From Thermotoga sp. (GTDB taxonomy: Bacteria; Thermotogota; Thermotogae; B3-G13): 12,931 nt of DNA. The stretch lies in contig QNAT01000008.1 in NCBI GenBank assembly GCA_003641555.1, forward strand, positions 1 to 12,931. Reading direction: 5' to 3'. How positions within the stretch are numbered: the stretch's first letter is position 1; every line of letters begins with the position of its first letter. Shown here piece after piece: positions 1 through 6,972 of this stretch. The position numbers were made by a program, and so were the translations under genes. The notes beneath the pieces were generated by a model. That model had not been told where the DNA came from. It ran no database searches and worked only from the letters and a program-made list of their open reading frames with translations.

Positions 1-75
1 AAATGAACATAACAGGGTATTGTAAAACAGAGTTATTTGAAAATAGAATGTTAAGATAAGATCGTTTCAAAAAAT

Positions 76-171
76 CGTAGGGACAGGTTTTTAAACCTGT
101 CCGATTCACCGTAGGTGAATGACATTATGGAACTTCGTTCCATCGGACAAGACTGAAGTCATGTCCCTACG
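76..171. repeat. 96-bp multi-hairpin palindromic repeat element
   Basis: Outer arms cgtagggaca (76-85) and tgtccctacg (162-171) are exact reverse complements. Inside are a 10-bp hairpin at 81-102 (2-base loop), perfect 7-bp hairpins with 3-base loops at 104-120 and 127-143, and an imperfect one at 145-166 (ggaca/tgtcc arms, one A-A mismatch, then gact/agtc). The box ggaca occurs at 81 and 145 and tgtcc at 98 and 162, so two folds compete: one closed by the outer stem, one made of four side-by-side hairpins. No coding potential and no T-run for a terminator. It resembles the palindromic dispersed repeats (REP or MITE-like) of many bacterial genomes; family unknown. Confidence 0.85.
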
Positions 172-181
172 GTTATGGGTA

Positions 182-220
182 TGTATAGTGTAAAATGAAA
201 GTGTCCCGTTGGGGTTTTGA
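182..220 (+). repeat. Dispersed repeat, left copy
   Basis: These 39 bases match the reverse complement of 5201-5237 at 33 of 37 aligned positions, with two single-base gaps. Shared blocks include tatagtgtaa, atgaaa, tgtccc and ttggg. A further shared block, ggttat, lies at 172-177 here and as ataacc at 5235-5240, so the homology may start directly after the multi-hairpin element, with an extra 8 bases in this copy. The TG start and the tgaaa...tgtccc pattern recall transposon ends of the IS21 type, but that is memory only and no transposase is present. Confidence 0.75.
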
Positions 221-340
221 CTTTTTCTTTGGTTCGTTTGACTTGTATCAAAACAAAAGAAATGAATATAGATTTGGTGGATCAAAAATGAATTGACATA
301 GCGGTTTTACAGAAAAGTACATCAGACAAAGTAAGAAGGA

Positions 341-349
341 TGTTATAAT
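341..349 (+). promoter_or_regulatory. Extended -10 promoter for the five-gene operon
   Basis: The sequence is TGTTATAAT: a consensus TATAAT at 344-349 preceded by the TGn extension at 341-343. No good -35 box sits at the usual distance (320-327 is atcagac-like), as is common for extended -10 promoters. Transcription would start near 356, leaving a leader of about 16 nt that carries AGGAG at 361-365 just before the start codon at 372. Confidence 0.65.
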
Positions 350-371
350 ATTTATAAATGAGGAGATGAGA

Positions 372-1214
372 ATGGTGACTTATAGAGAAGAAAAATACAC
401 AACTCCTGCACATACGAAACTCTTTCTGCGAATATACGAAGCAGATGTTAATGCTAATAGTGTGGTTATATCTCATGGATTGGGAGAACATGGAGGTAGA
501 TACGAAGATATTGCAAGAAGATTTGTAAGCGTGGGTTTAAACGTATATGTTCCAGATCAACGGGGTTTTGGCAGGACCAGTGGTAAAAGGGGACATGTAC
601 CCAATTTCAACATATTTCTTCAGGACATAAACTTCGTGGTGAAAATGGCAAGGGAAAATTCAAAAAAGGTAGGTTTGTTAGGACATAGTTTAGGAGGACT
701 AATAGCGGCAAGATACGCAGAAGAATATAACGATATAGATATCCTTATCCTTTCCTCAGGTGCTTTTTATTTGGATGAAAAAACTATGCCCAAACCCCTG
801 TTCATCCTCGTAAAAATCCTTTCTTTTTTCTCTCCTTCTTCCACATTTTCAAACGGCCTGGACCCCAGATTTCTCTCTCATGATGAGAAAGTAGTGAAGA
901 AATATGTAACGGATCCACTCGTGCACGATAAGATAAGTGCAAAATTTGTCTCAGAAATGTTGAACAATATCAAACTCGTCCATAAAAGAGCGGATAAAAT
1001 CGAAATCCCGGTTTTGATAATGTTAGGTACAGGAGACAAGATGGTAGAACCCGAGGGGAGTAGGCAATTGTACAAGGAAATAGAGAGCGGCAAGAAGAGT
1101 ATAATAGAGTATGATGGATTTTATCACGAAACATTCAACGAACCGAAAAAAGAAATACCAATAAAGGACATGGTCGATTTTTTAAATTCGCACTTGTCCT
1201 GGAATAAGGAGTGA
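372..1214 (+). CDS. Alpha/beta hydrolase, monoacylglycerol lipase/lysophospholipase type
   Basis: Predicted cytoplasmic serine esterase of 280 aa, from the family of monoglyceride lipases and PldB-like lysophospholipases (Hydrolase_4). Visible hallmarks are HGLGEH at about 35-40 (oxyanion side), the nucleophile elbow GHSLGG with Ser106, Asp222 in GTGDK and His252 in YHETFNEP, a full catalytic triad. No signal peptide. An upstream in-frame ATG at 366 touches the AGGAG at 361-365, so it cannot use it; ATG 372 has a 6-nt spacer and is chosen. First gene of the operon, directly behind an extended -10 promoter. The stop overlaps the region just before the next gene. Substrate is probably a mono- or lysolipid by family; the exact ester is unknown. 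Confidence 0.88.
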   Translation: MVTYREEKYTTPAHTKLFLRIYEADVNANSVVISHGLGEHGGRYEDIARRFVSVGLNVYVPDQRGFGRTSGKRGHVPNFNIFLQDINFVVKMARENSKKVGLLGHSLGGLIAARYAEEYNDIDILILSSGAFYLDEKTMPKPLFILVKILSFFSPSSTFSNGLDPRFLSHDEKVVKKYVTDPLVHDKISAKFVSEMLNNIKLVHKRADKIEIPVLIMLGTGDKMVEPEGSRQLYKEIESGKKSIIEYDGFYHETFNEPKKEIPIKDMVDFLNSHLSWNKE

Positions 1215-1219
1215 AAGGA

Positions 1220-2326
1220 ATGGCGAGTAAAGTCTATTTCACGGATATGCATCCCGGATATGGTGAAAACTTGATGGACAAGTTGGAGCGACTTGTAAAG
1301 AAAGCAGGTATAAATGATGTCATAGAGAAAAACGACCTGGTAGCCGTTAAACTTCACTTCGGAGAACCAGGTAATCTTGCGTACATACGGCCTAACTACG
1401 TTCAAAGGATAGTGCGAGTGATTAAATCTTTCGGAGGAAAGCCCTTCTTAACTGACTCCAACACTCTGTATATAGGAAAGCGTTCGAATGCAGTGGATCA
1501 TCTCAACAGTGCTATAAAGAATGGTTTCACCTACTCTATGGTAGAAGCACCGATAATAATAGCAGACGGTATAAGAGGAGATAGCTACACTGAAGTCGAG
1601 GTAAATTTGGAGTTGGTGAAGAAAGCGATGATAGGTTCTGCCGTTTACAATGCTGATGCACTCATCGTTTTGACACACTTCAAAGGGCATGAGCTCACAG
1701 GTTTTGGAGGAACGTTGAAGAATATAGGTATGGGAATAGCATCCAGGGGCGGAAAGTTAGAACAACACAGCGGTATGGGAACGAAGGTAAACGAAAGCAA
1801 GTGTATAGGATGCGGGACATGTGCAAAGTTTTGTCCGGGTGGAGCAATAGAGATTATGAGCAGCAAAGCAGTAATAGATTATGATGAATGCATAGGTTGC
1901 GGAGAATGTCTGGTGGTTTGTCCTACAGGAGCTATGGAAGTTAAAGAATATGATAGTGCAGATAGAGTGGCTATGAAGATAGCAGAATACACCTATGCTG
2001 TTCTGAAGAACAAGAAAGATAAAGCCTTCTTCGTGAGTTTCATAATGAACGTCTCACCTTATTGTGATTGTTATTCCTCTAACGATGTCCCAATAGTACC
2101 GGATATAGGAATGGCTGCAAGCAAAGACCCTATAGCGCTCGAACAGGCGTGTGCTGATCTCGTGAATGATGCGCCAGGATACAAAGATAGTCAGTTGAAA
2201 ACAAACTTCGAACCGGGAGAAGATAAATTCAAAGGCCTTTTCCCTGGCATAGACTGGGAAACCCAGATAAAACATGGAGAGGAGATCGGATTGGGTAATA
2301 GAAAATATGAATTGGTGAGAATATGA
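1220..2326 (+). CDS. DUF362 protein with two [4Fe-4S] ferredoxin motifs
   Basis: A 368-aa DUF362-family iron-sulfur protein. The N-terminal two thirds show the family signatures KLHFGE, TDSNTLY and HFKGHELTGFGGTLKN. Two ferredoxin motifs CxxCxxCxxxCP follow: Cys195, 198, 201, 205 and Cys224, 227, 230, 234, binding two [4Fe-4S] clusters. After them the DUF362 domain resumes, so the ferredoxin unit is an insertion. The reaction is not known; a redox role is inferred from the clusters. GTG at 1211 is the longest start and overlaps the upstream stop, but AAGGAG at 1206-1211 sits 8 nt before ATG 1220, and the protein then begins MASKVYFTD as is usual in the family. Its TGA overlaps the next gene's ATG by 4 nt, so the two are likely translationally coupled. 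Confidence 0.88.
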   Translation: MASKVYFTDMHPGYGENLMDKLERLVKKAGINDVIEKNDLVAVKLHFGEPGNLAYIRPNYVQRIVRVIKSFGGKPFLTDSNTLYIGKRSNAVDHLNSAIKNGFTYSMVEAPIIIADGIRGDSYTEVEVNLELVKKAMIGSAVYNADALIVLTHFKGHELTGFGGTLKNIGMGIASRGGKLEQHSGMGTKVNESKCIGCGTCAKFCPGGAIEIMSSKAVIDYDECIGCGECLVVCPTGAMEVKEYDSADRVAMKIAEYTYAVLKNKKDKAFFVSFIMNVSPYCDCYSSNDVPIVPDIGMAASKDPIALEQACADLVNDAPGYKDSQLKTNFEPGEDKFKGLFPGIDWETQIKHGEEIGLGNRKYELVRI

Positions 2327-2925
2327 AAATACTCTTGATCGCTACCAACAATGAACATAAATTTGAGGAAATAAAGGGAATATTAAATGACATACCGTTC
2401 GAGTTATTGTCTTTAAAAGAATTAAACTATGGTAAAGAAATAGTCGAGGATGGGAAAACATTCGAAGAAAATGCCATAATAAAGGCAAAACAAGTTGGAA
2501 AAGATACAGGTTATCTTACTGTTGCAGATGATTCAGGTTTGGTTGTAGATGCACTTGATGGAAGACCTGGTGTGTATTCTTCACGATTCGGTGGCGAAAA
2601 TAGTGATGATTACATATACAAGATGTCTTTGATACTGGATGAATTGAAGGGAATAGAAGATGCACAACGAACAGCTCGTTTTGTATGTGTGGCAGTTCTT
2701 CATTCACCCTATACCAACGCTTGCAGAGTTGTAAAAGGTGTAGTAAATGGAAGGATAGCAATGGAGATTCATGGGGCCAATGGTTTTGGATACGACCCCA
2801 TATTTATACCCGAAGGATACAATAGAACCTTTGGAGAACTCAATCCAGAAATAAAAGCATCAATAAGTCATAGATATAAGGCATTTTCTAAGATAAAAAA
2901 TTTGCTATTGAAGGGAGGTATATGA
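2323..2925 (+). CDS. rdgB: XTP/dITP diphosphatase (RdgB/HAM1 family)
   Basis: Nucleoside-triphosphate pyrophosphatase that hydrolyses dITP, ITP and XTP to monophosphates, keeping deaminated purines out of DNA and RNA. It is 200 aa, the usual family length. Motifs in order: TNNEHKFEE (Thr8, Asn10, Lys13, Glu16), EDGKTFEENA with Asn50, ADDSGL with catalytic Asp70, GRPGVYSSRF, GFGYDP at 154-159 and SHR at 182-184. All expected nucleotide- and metal-binding residues are present. ATG overlaps the previous stop (ATGA) and only a weak GGTGAG precedes it, which suggests translational coupling. The oxidised-guanine deaminase-like gene two positions downstream fits a nucleotide-cleaning theme. Confidence 0.95.
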   Translation: MKILLIATNNEHKFEEIKGILNDIPFELLSLKELNYGKEIVEDGKTFEENAIIKAKQVGKDTGYLTVADDSGLVVDALDGRPGVYSSRFGGENSDDYIYKMSLILDELKGIEDAQRTARFVCVAVLHSPYTNACRVVKGVVNGRIAMEIHGANGFGYDPIFIPEGYNRTFGELNPEIKASISHRYKAFSKIKNLLLKGGI

Positions 2926-3804
2926 ATGGCGATACGAATAGTTTCTGATAGTGCCTGTGATATTCCTGAGGACATGTTGAAAAAATATGATATAACTACC
3001 GTTCCTCTCTACGTTCATCTGAGTGAGCGAGAAACTTATAGAGAATGGCAGGACTTAGATATTCATCGCTTTTACGATTGGATGGAGAATTCTACATTTC
3101 TTCCGAAGACTTCTCAGCCAAGTCCAACGGATTTTACAAAAGCATACGAACCTTTTCTAAAAAATGGAGATGATATCATTTCTATACATCTTTCCTCTGG
3201 ATTCAGTGGGACATTCCAATCTGCATATGTAGCTAAGGAGATGCTCAAGGCCAAGTACCCAAATGCTCGGATAGAGGTAATAGATTCCAGGTTTCCAACG
3301 ATAGCAGAAGGATATCCAGTCTTGATGGCAGCGGAGTATGTCAGGGCGGGAAAAAAGTTCGATGAAGTAGTAGAGGCGTCAAAAGAAGTCATAAAGCATA
3401 CGTATGCAATATTTACTGTAGCTTCTTTGAAATATCTTCAGATGGGAGGAAGGATCGGTAAAGCAGCCTCACTAATAGGTGGCATCTTGAATTTCAAACC
3501 TATTTTAGCGGTAGAAAATGGCGAAGTCGGTGCATTAGGCAAAGTGAGGGGAAGAAAAGAATCTCTCAGGAAAATAGTAATAGAATCATCGAAAAGGATA
3601 AAAGAACCTGAGAATACAGTATTTGCTATAGCTCATGCGGATGCCGAAGGCGATGCTCGTTATCTCGAGTCTTTCGTGAGAGAACAATTCGGATACTCCC
3701 GAGAGATAAAGTTCATAGAGCTTGGTACAACTATAACAACGCATACCGGACCAGGAACGGTGGCTTTGTGCTTTTGTGAAATGGAGAGTTTTAAACCTTG
3801 GTAA
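2926..3804 (+). CDS. DegV family fatty-acid-binding protein
   Basis: A 292-aa DegV protein; the family binds a fatty acid in a cleft between two domains, and the FakB members present it to the kinase FakA for phosphorylation and entry into phospholipids. Seen here: SDSACD at 7-12, TSQPSP at 62-67, HLSSGFSGT at 88-96, SLKYLQMGGRIGK in the middle, and HTGPG at 273-277 near the C terminus. ATG follows the previous TGA with no gap; the RBS GGGAGGT at 2913-2919 has a 6-nt spacer. No FakA (Dak2-type kinase) gene is in the window, so a FakB role is only inferred. The upstream lipase-like enzyme could release the fatty acids it binds. Confidence 0.92.
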   Translation: MAIRIVSDSACDIPEDMLKKYDITTVPLYVHLSERETYREWQDLDIHRFYDWMENSTFLPKTSQPSPTDFTKAYEPFLKNGDDIISIHLSSGFSGTFQSAYVAKEMLKAKYPNARIEVIDSRFPTIAEGYPVLMAAEYVRAGKKFDEVVEASKEVIKHTYAIFTVASLKYLQMGGRIGKAASLIGGILNFKPILAVENGEVGALGKVRGRKESLRKIVIESSKRIKEPENTVFAIAHADAEGDARYLESFVREQFGYSREIKFIELGTTITTHTGPGTVALCFCEMESFKPW

Positions 3805-5171
3805 AAAAGACACTCTTTAAAAACGTAGATACAATAGTTACTATGAATCTCAATAGGGATGAGATAAAAAATGGATATGTCCTGGTAGAAGACAACGTTA
3901 TAAAGGAAGTCGGTAAGGATGGAGGAAAACAATTTGATACTGACCTCGTGATAGATTGTAAGGATAAGATAATGCTACCAGGTTTCATCAATACGCATCA
4001 TCATCTTTATCAATCTCTGTTTAGAAACGTACCCCCTGTGCAGAATGCAAAGCTTTTCGACTGGCTTACTCATCTGTACGAACTATGGAAGAATATCGAT
4101 TCCGAAGCCATATACGTGAGTTCTATTGTAGCCATATCCGAAATGATGGCGAGTGGAGTAACGACAACGAGCGATATGCTCTATCTGTATCCCAAAGGGA
4201 CGAAAGGGATATTTGATGCCGAAGTCGCAGGTGCAAGACATACAGGTATAAGGTTTTTTCCATGTCGTGGAAGCATGTCTCTGGATAGGGATAATGGTGG
4301 CCTTCCACCCAGAAAAGTGGTTCAAACCGAAGAAGAAATATTAACGGATTCGGAACGAGTTATTAAGCAATATCATGATTCTTCAAAATATTCCATGTTA
4401 CGAATAGCACTGGCACCTTGCTCTCCCTTTTCTGTATCAGAAGATCTGATGATAAAAACTGCTAAACTCGCCGATAAATATAACTTGCTTATACATACAC
4501 ATCTTGCAGAGACGAAAGATGAAGAGCTGTATTGTTTAGATAAAGTGGGCTTGACGCCTGTTAAGTATATGGAAAAATTGGGGTGGCTTAGAAATAACGT
4601 TTGGTTCGCTCATGCCGTTTGGCTAAATACCGAGGACATAGAGAAATTCGATAAGAACGGAGTTGGTATTTCCCATTGCCCAACTTCCAATATGAGATTG
4701 GGATCTGGTATAGCACCGATAGTAGATATGATGGAAAAAAGTGGGATAAGGATAAGCCTGGGAGTCGATGGAAGTGCGAGTAATGATACAGGAAATATGC
4801 TGGAGGAGATAAGGAATACCCTTCTATTGCAAAGAGTGAAGTATGGTGCCGATGTTATAACACCTCGTGATGTTCTGTACTTTGCCACGATGGGGGGAGC
4901 AAGGGTCCTTAAGATAGGAGATTACACAGGTTCCATTGAGGAAGGCAAAGCAGCAGACCTCATATTATTCGATATGAATAAACTCGAATTCGCAGGTGGT
5001 TTATCCGATCCCGTGGCAGCACTCGTGATGTGTGATAACAAAAAGGTTGACCTCTCTATGATAAATGGGAAAATAATAGTGGAGGATGGAGAATTGTTAG
5101 ATTCATCCCTGCCTGCATTCATCAATATGCATAATAGAATATCTACTCGACTCATAACGAACAACATGTAG
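3798..5171 (+). CDS. 8-oxoguanine deaminase-like amidohydrolase (TRZ/ATZ family)
   Basis: Zinc-dependent deaminase of the COG0402 amidohydrolase group, 457 aa. Metal and catalytic residues: HHH at 67-69 in NTHHHLYQ (His67 and His69 as ligands), HTHLAE with His233, His235, Glu238, His272 in AHAVWL, and Asp324 in GVDGSASND. RGSMSLDRDNGGLPP, APCSPFSVS and CPTSNMRLGSGIAP are the strings I associate with 8-oxoguanine deaminases (8-oxoguanine to urate plus ammonia). Chlorohydrolase, cytosine deaminase or S-adenosylhomocysteine deaminase activity is the alternative. The TTG start overlaps the DegV stop; GGAGAG at 3783-3788 lies 9 nt before it, and the family's N-terminal strand (KNVDTIVTMN) begins right after, so the in-frame ATG at 3843 is too late. 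Last gene of the operon. Confidence 0.82.
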   Translation: MVKKTLFKNVDTIVTMNLNRDEIKNGYVLVEDNVIKEVGKDGGKQFDTDLVIDCKDKIMLPGFINTHHHLYQSLFRNVPPVQNAKLFDWLTHLYELWKNIDSEAIYVSSIVAISEMMASGVTTTSDMLYLYPKGTKGIFDAEVAGARHTGIRFFPCRGSMSLDRDNGGLPPRKVVQTEEEILTDSERVIKQYHDSSKYSMLRIALAPCSPFSVSEDLMIKTAKLADKYNLLIHTHLAETKDEELYCLDKVGLTPVKYMEKLGWLRNNVWFAHAVWLNTEDIEKFDKNGVGISHCPTSNMRLGSGIAPIVDMMEKSGIRISLGVDGSASNDTGNMLEEIRNTLLLQRVKYGADVITPRDVLYFATMGGARVLKIGDYTGSIEEGKAADLILFDMNKLEFAGGLSDPVAALVMCDNKKVDLSMINGKIIVEDGELLDSSLPAFINMHNRISTRLITNNM

Positions 5172-5200
5172 CATTCAGGATAGAGCCAAAATGCTCGAAT

Positions 5201-5237
5201 TCAAACCCAATGGGACAGTTTCATCTTACACTATATA
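5201..5237 (-). repeat. Dispersed repeat, right inverted copy
   Basis: Reads on the minus strand as a close relative of 182-220 (33 of 37 positions plus two single-base gaps). It lies in the 96-bp gap between the converging deaminase and sixA genes. Its orientation relative to the left copy is that of terminal inverted repeats bracketing the five-gene operon (about 5.05 kb). No clear target-site duplication is visible outside the two copies. I see no convincing intrinsic terminator in this convergent gap. Confidence 0.75.
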
Positions 5238-5267
5238 ACCAGGCAAAGTTGAGTTAAATATTTTTCC

Positions 5268-5732
5268 TCATAGTATCTCAGGAGTCAGCATCCACTGAAC
5301 TGACCAGATGCCTCCTTCATCTTTATTGAGGCAAACTATTCCACCCATATGGAAATCCACTATCTTTTTATTTACATCCTGACACAATAGATAAGATGAG
5401 AGTTTCATCAGATGAGGTAAGTGTCCTACGAGCATCATATCTTCTTTCACCCCTATTAAGTGATTTACCCATATAGAAGGGTCGGCAAGTGGTTCTAATC
5501 CCTTGACTTCCTTTATTTCTTCGGGTGGATTTAGATACTCAGCCAGAATCTCAGCTGTCTGGTGTGCTCTGAGTTTCCCACTATGCATGATACTTTTTAC
5601 CCGAATATTCGTATGCTTGACGATGAAATCTGCTATCTTTTTTATATCTGCTTTTCCCTTTTCTGAAAGTGGCCTTTGTGGATCTTCCTCTTTTCGCTTC
5701 GGCTCAGCGTGTTGAACCAGATACAAATTCAT
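5268..5732 (-). CDS. sixA: SixA-type phosphohistidine phosphatase
   Basis: Histidine phosphatase superfamily, SixA branch, 154 aa, cytoplasmic; SixA removes phosphate from phosphohistidine on signalling or PTS-type proteins. Catalytic His8 lies in LVQHAE, where the usual RHG is QHA, a variant common in this branch; RAHQTA with Arg55 and VGHLPH with His104 complete the active site. A longer frame begins at 5777, but GAGGTGA at 5744-5738 stands 5 nt before the ATG at 5732 and the protein then starts MNLYLVQHAE as expected. It lies 65 nt after the short PQQ-type gene and ends by converging on the plus-strand operon. The partner histidine protein is not in the window. Confidence 0.85.
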   Translation of the reverse strand: MNLYLVQHAEPKRKEEDPQRPLSEKGKADIKKIADFIVKHTNIRVKSIMHSGKLRAHQTAEILAEYLNPPEEIKEVKGLEPLADPSIWVNHLIGVKEDMMLVGHLPHLMKLSSYLLCQDVNKKIVDFHMGGIVCLNKDEGGIWSVQWMLTPEIL

Positions 5733-5797
5733 TTGGATCACCTCTTCATTTACATTTGGTAATTTGGGAAATTTCAATCGTTAAGATCTCCCATGAT

Positions 5798-6103
5798 CTA
5801 TTTCCTTCCCGTATGTCTTAAGTCATGATGGAACATAGGCCAGGGAGTATTTGCAATGCCACTGCTACCCCCATATATGGAATAGATGTAGTGATCAAAA
5901 CTTCCAACATATATCGTTCCACATATTCCCATCGCAGGAGAAGAGAATATTCTATCTCCAGTTTTGTATCTCCATCTGAGTGTACCAACAGCAGGCAACG
6001 TTGTTGTTTTCCATTCGGGATTTTCCATTATACCCATTGTATATCCTGTGAAGATGAACGTCAGGATCACTATGTCGATCCACGATAAGATGGCTTTTTT
6101 CAC
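5798..6103 (-). CDS. Short secreted PQQ-repeat protein, likely a beta-propeller remnant
   Basis: 101 aa. Residues about 5-25 are a hydrophobic signal or anchor. A single PQQ-like beta-propeller blade follows (WRYKTGDRIFSSPA, then TIYVGSFDHYIYSI) and then a tail with PWPMFHHDLRHTGR, a motif that normally follows or separates many blades in large secreted PQQ proteins. One blade cannot form a propeller, so this looks like a longer gene that lost its middle by an in-frame deletion, or a tiny protein keeping only the last blade. The reading frame is intact. Start is GTG at 6103 with AGGGAG at 6117-6112 and an 8-nt spacer. Function unknown; export is inferred from the N terminus. Confidence 0.65.
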   Translation of the reverse strand: MKKAILSWIDIVILTFIFTGYTMGIMENPEWKTTTLPAVGTLRWRYKTGDRIFSSPAMGICGTIYVGSFDHYIYSIYGGSSGIANTPWPMFHHDLRHTGRK

Positions 6104-6180
6104 TATTTCATCTCCCTAACATGATTCTAGGAGAATGCTGAAAAGTTATATGTCATTTATGTTAATTCGTAGCTGAATAG

Positions 6181-6972
6181 TTACAAGAATTTCTTTATAG
6201 CAAGTGCCAGACCATTATCGTTATTGGAGAGAGTAACCCAATCTGCAGCAGATTTTACTTCTTCTGGTGAATTCGCCATTGCGATTCCCATTCCAGACCA
6301 TTTGAGCATTTCTGCATCGTTATAATTATCACCTATAGCGAATACCGATTCTTTGCCCATTCCATACCTTTTTGCTATCAATTCTATACCTTTTGACTTC
6401 AAAGATTCTCTGTTGACGAAATCAAGATAGGTTGGAAAAGATTTAACGATTCTCACTTTTTCTTTAAACTTTATCTTTGCCTCTATCCTGATTTTTTCTA
6501 AGGCTTCCCCTTCATGAAATGCGAGTATTTTATTGGGGGCGTGTTTAGAAATAATATCGATTAAATCATCACATTTCGTATATCCAACCTTAGCGTGATA
6601 ACTATATGCTTTAGAATATTTATCTTCTTCTTCAACGTATAGATGCTCGTTCACATAAGCTTGAACATGAAGCCCTTTCTTCCGAAGGAATAGAATGATA
6701 TCTTTAGCGATAGAAGATTCTATTTTGAGGTCTAATATCTTTTCTCCATCCGGGGTTACCACAACAGCACCGTTATATGCAATGATGTAATATTCCTTTA
6801 TTCCTATAGGTTTAACCACTCTTTGAACGGACTCAATCATCCTGCCACTCGCAAAAACAAGTATAATTCCCTTATCTTCTAAATACCTAAGGGCATCTGC
6901 ATTTGCTCTGGATACGGTTAACGAATCATTTAGAAGGGTCCCATCAAGATCTATGGCTGCTATTTCGTACAT
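6181..6972 (-). CDS. Cof-type HAD-IIB sugar/nucleotide phosphatase
   Basis: Haloacid-dehalogenase phosphatase of the Cof/HAD-IIB type, 263 aa, with a C2 cap. The core motifs are complete: DLDGT with nucleophile Asp8 and acid Asp10, ASGR with Ser42, Lys194 in SLKSKG, and GDNYND at 214-219 with Asp215 and Asp219. These enzymes dephosphorylate sugar phosphates, pyridoxal phosphate or similar small molecules; the substrate cannot be read from sequence. ATG 6972 overlaps the nadE stop as TAATG and gives the typical MYEIAAIDLDGT start; a TTG at 6984 would add four residues and is less likely. Coupling to nadE suggests a joint transcript, perhaps in nucleotide or cofactor turnover (inference). Confidence 0.88.
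   Translation of the reverse strand: MYEIAAIDLDGTLLNDSLTVSRANADALRYLEDKGIILVFASGRMIESVQRVVKPIGIKEYYIIAYNGAVVVTPDGEKILDLKIESSIAKDIILFLRKKGLHVQAYVNEHLYVEEEDKYSKAYSYHAKVGYTKCDDLIDIISKHAPNKILAFHEGEALEKIRIEAKIKFKEKVRIVKSFPTYLDFVNRESLKSKGIELIAKRYGMGKESVFAIGDNYNDAEMLKWSGMGIAMANSPEEVKSAADWVTLSNNDNGLALAIKKFL

Larger units (their letters stand above)
1..371. other. Gene-free leader region with repeats and a promoter
   Basis: No credible complete gene lies here. Bases 76-171 form a multi-hairpin repeat, 182-220 a copy of a dispersed repeat, and 341-349 a promoter for the plus-strand operon; each is listed separately. Bases 1-75 show nothing I recognise. One plus-strand frame is open from base 3 to a TAA at 57-59 (19 codons) and could be the tail of a gene starting outside the window, but there is no evidence for that. 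Bases 221-290 are T- then A-rich, with no gene or clear structure. Confidence 0.6.

Noticed and set aside
3..59. 19-codon plus-strand frame at the left edge
   Set aside because: Too short to identify and with no recognisable protein tail; mentioned only as a possible gene end.
293..298. Consensus-like TTGACA upstream of the first operon
   Set aside because: The only good -10 (344-349) lies 45 bases away, and the hexamer at the proper distance (316-321, agtaca) is poor. It is probably chance.
5171..5196. Possible terminator hairpin after the deaminase gene (gcatt/aatgc and gagc/gctc)
   Set aside because: Stems of 4-5 bp with long or competing loops and no T-run; not a credible intrinsic terminator.
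174..5245. Target-site duplication outside the inverted repeats
   Set aside because: The flanks at 174-181 and 5238-5245 do not match, so no insertion footprint is claimed.
5749..5777. TTGAAA/TGTAAA pair upstream of sixA (minus strand, 17-nt spacer)
   Set aside because: The -10 is poor and the implied start of transcription falls inside the sixA ribosome binding site, so it is not called.
5825..6088. Plus-strand frame of 87 codons opposite the one-blade PQQ gene
   Set aside because: No family features; the minus-strand frame has a signal region, a recognisable blade and a good ribosome binding site.
6124..6136. Palindrome attct-agg-agaat upstream of the one-blade PQQ gene
   Set aside because: Only 5-bp arms, in AT-rich sequence, with no second copy; too weak to call an operator.
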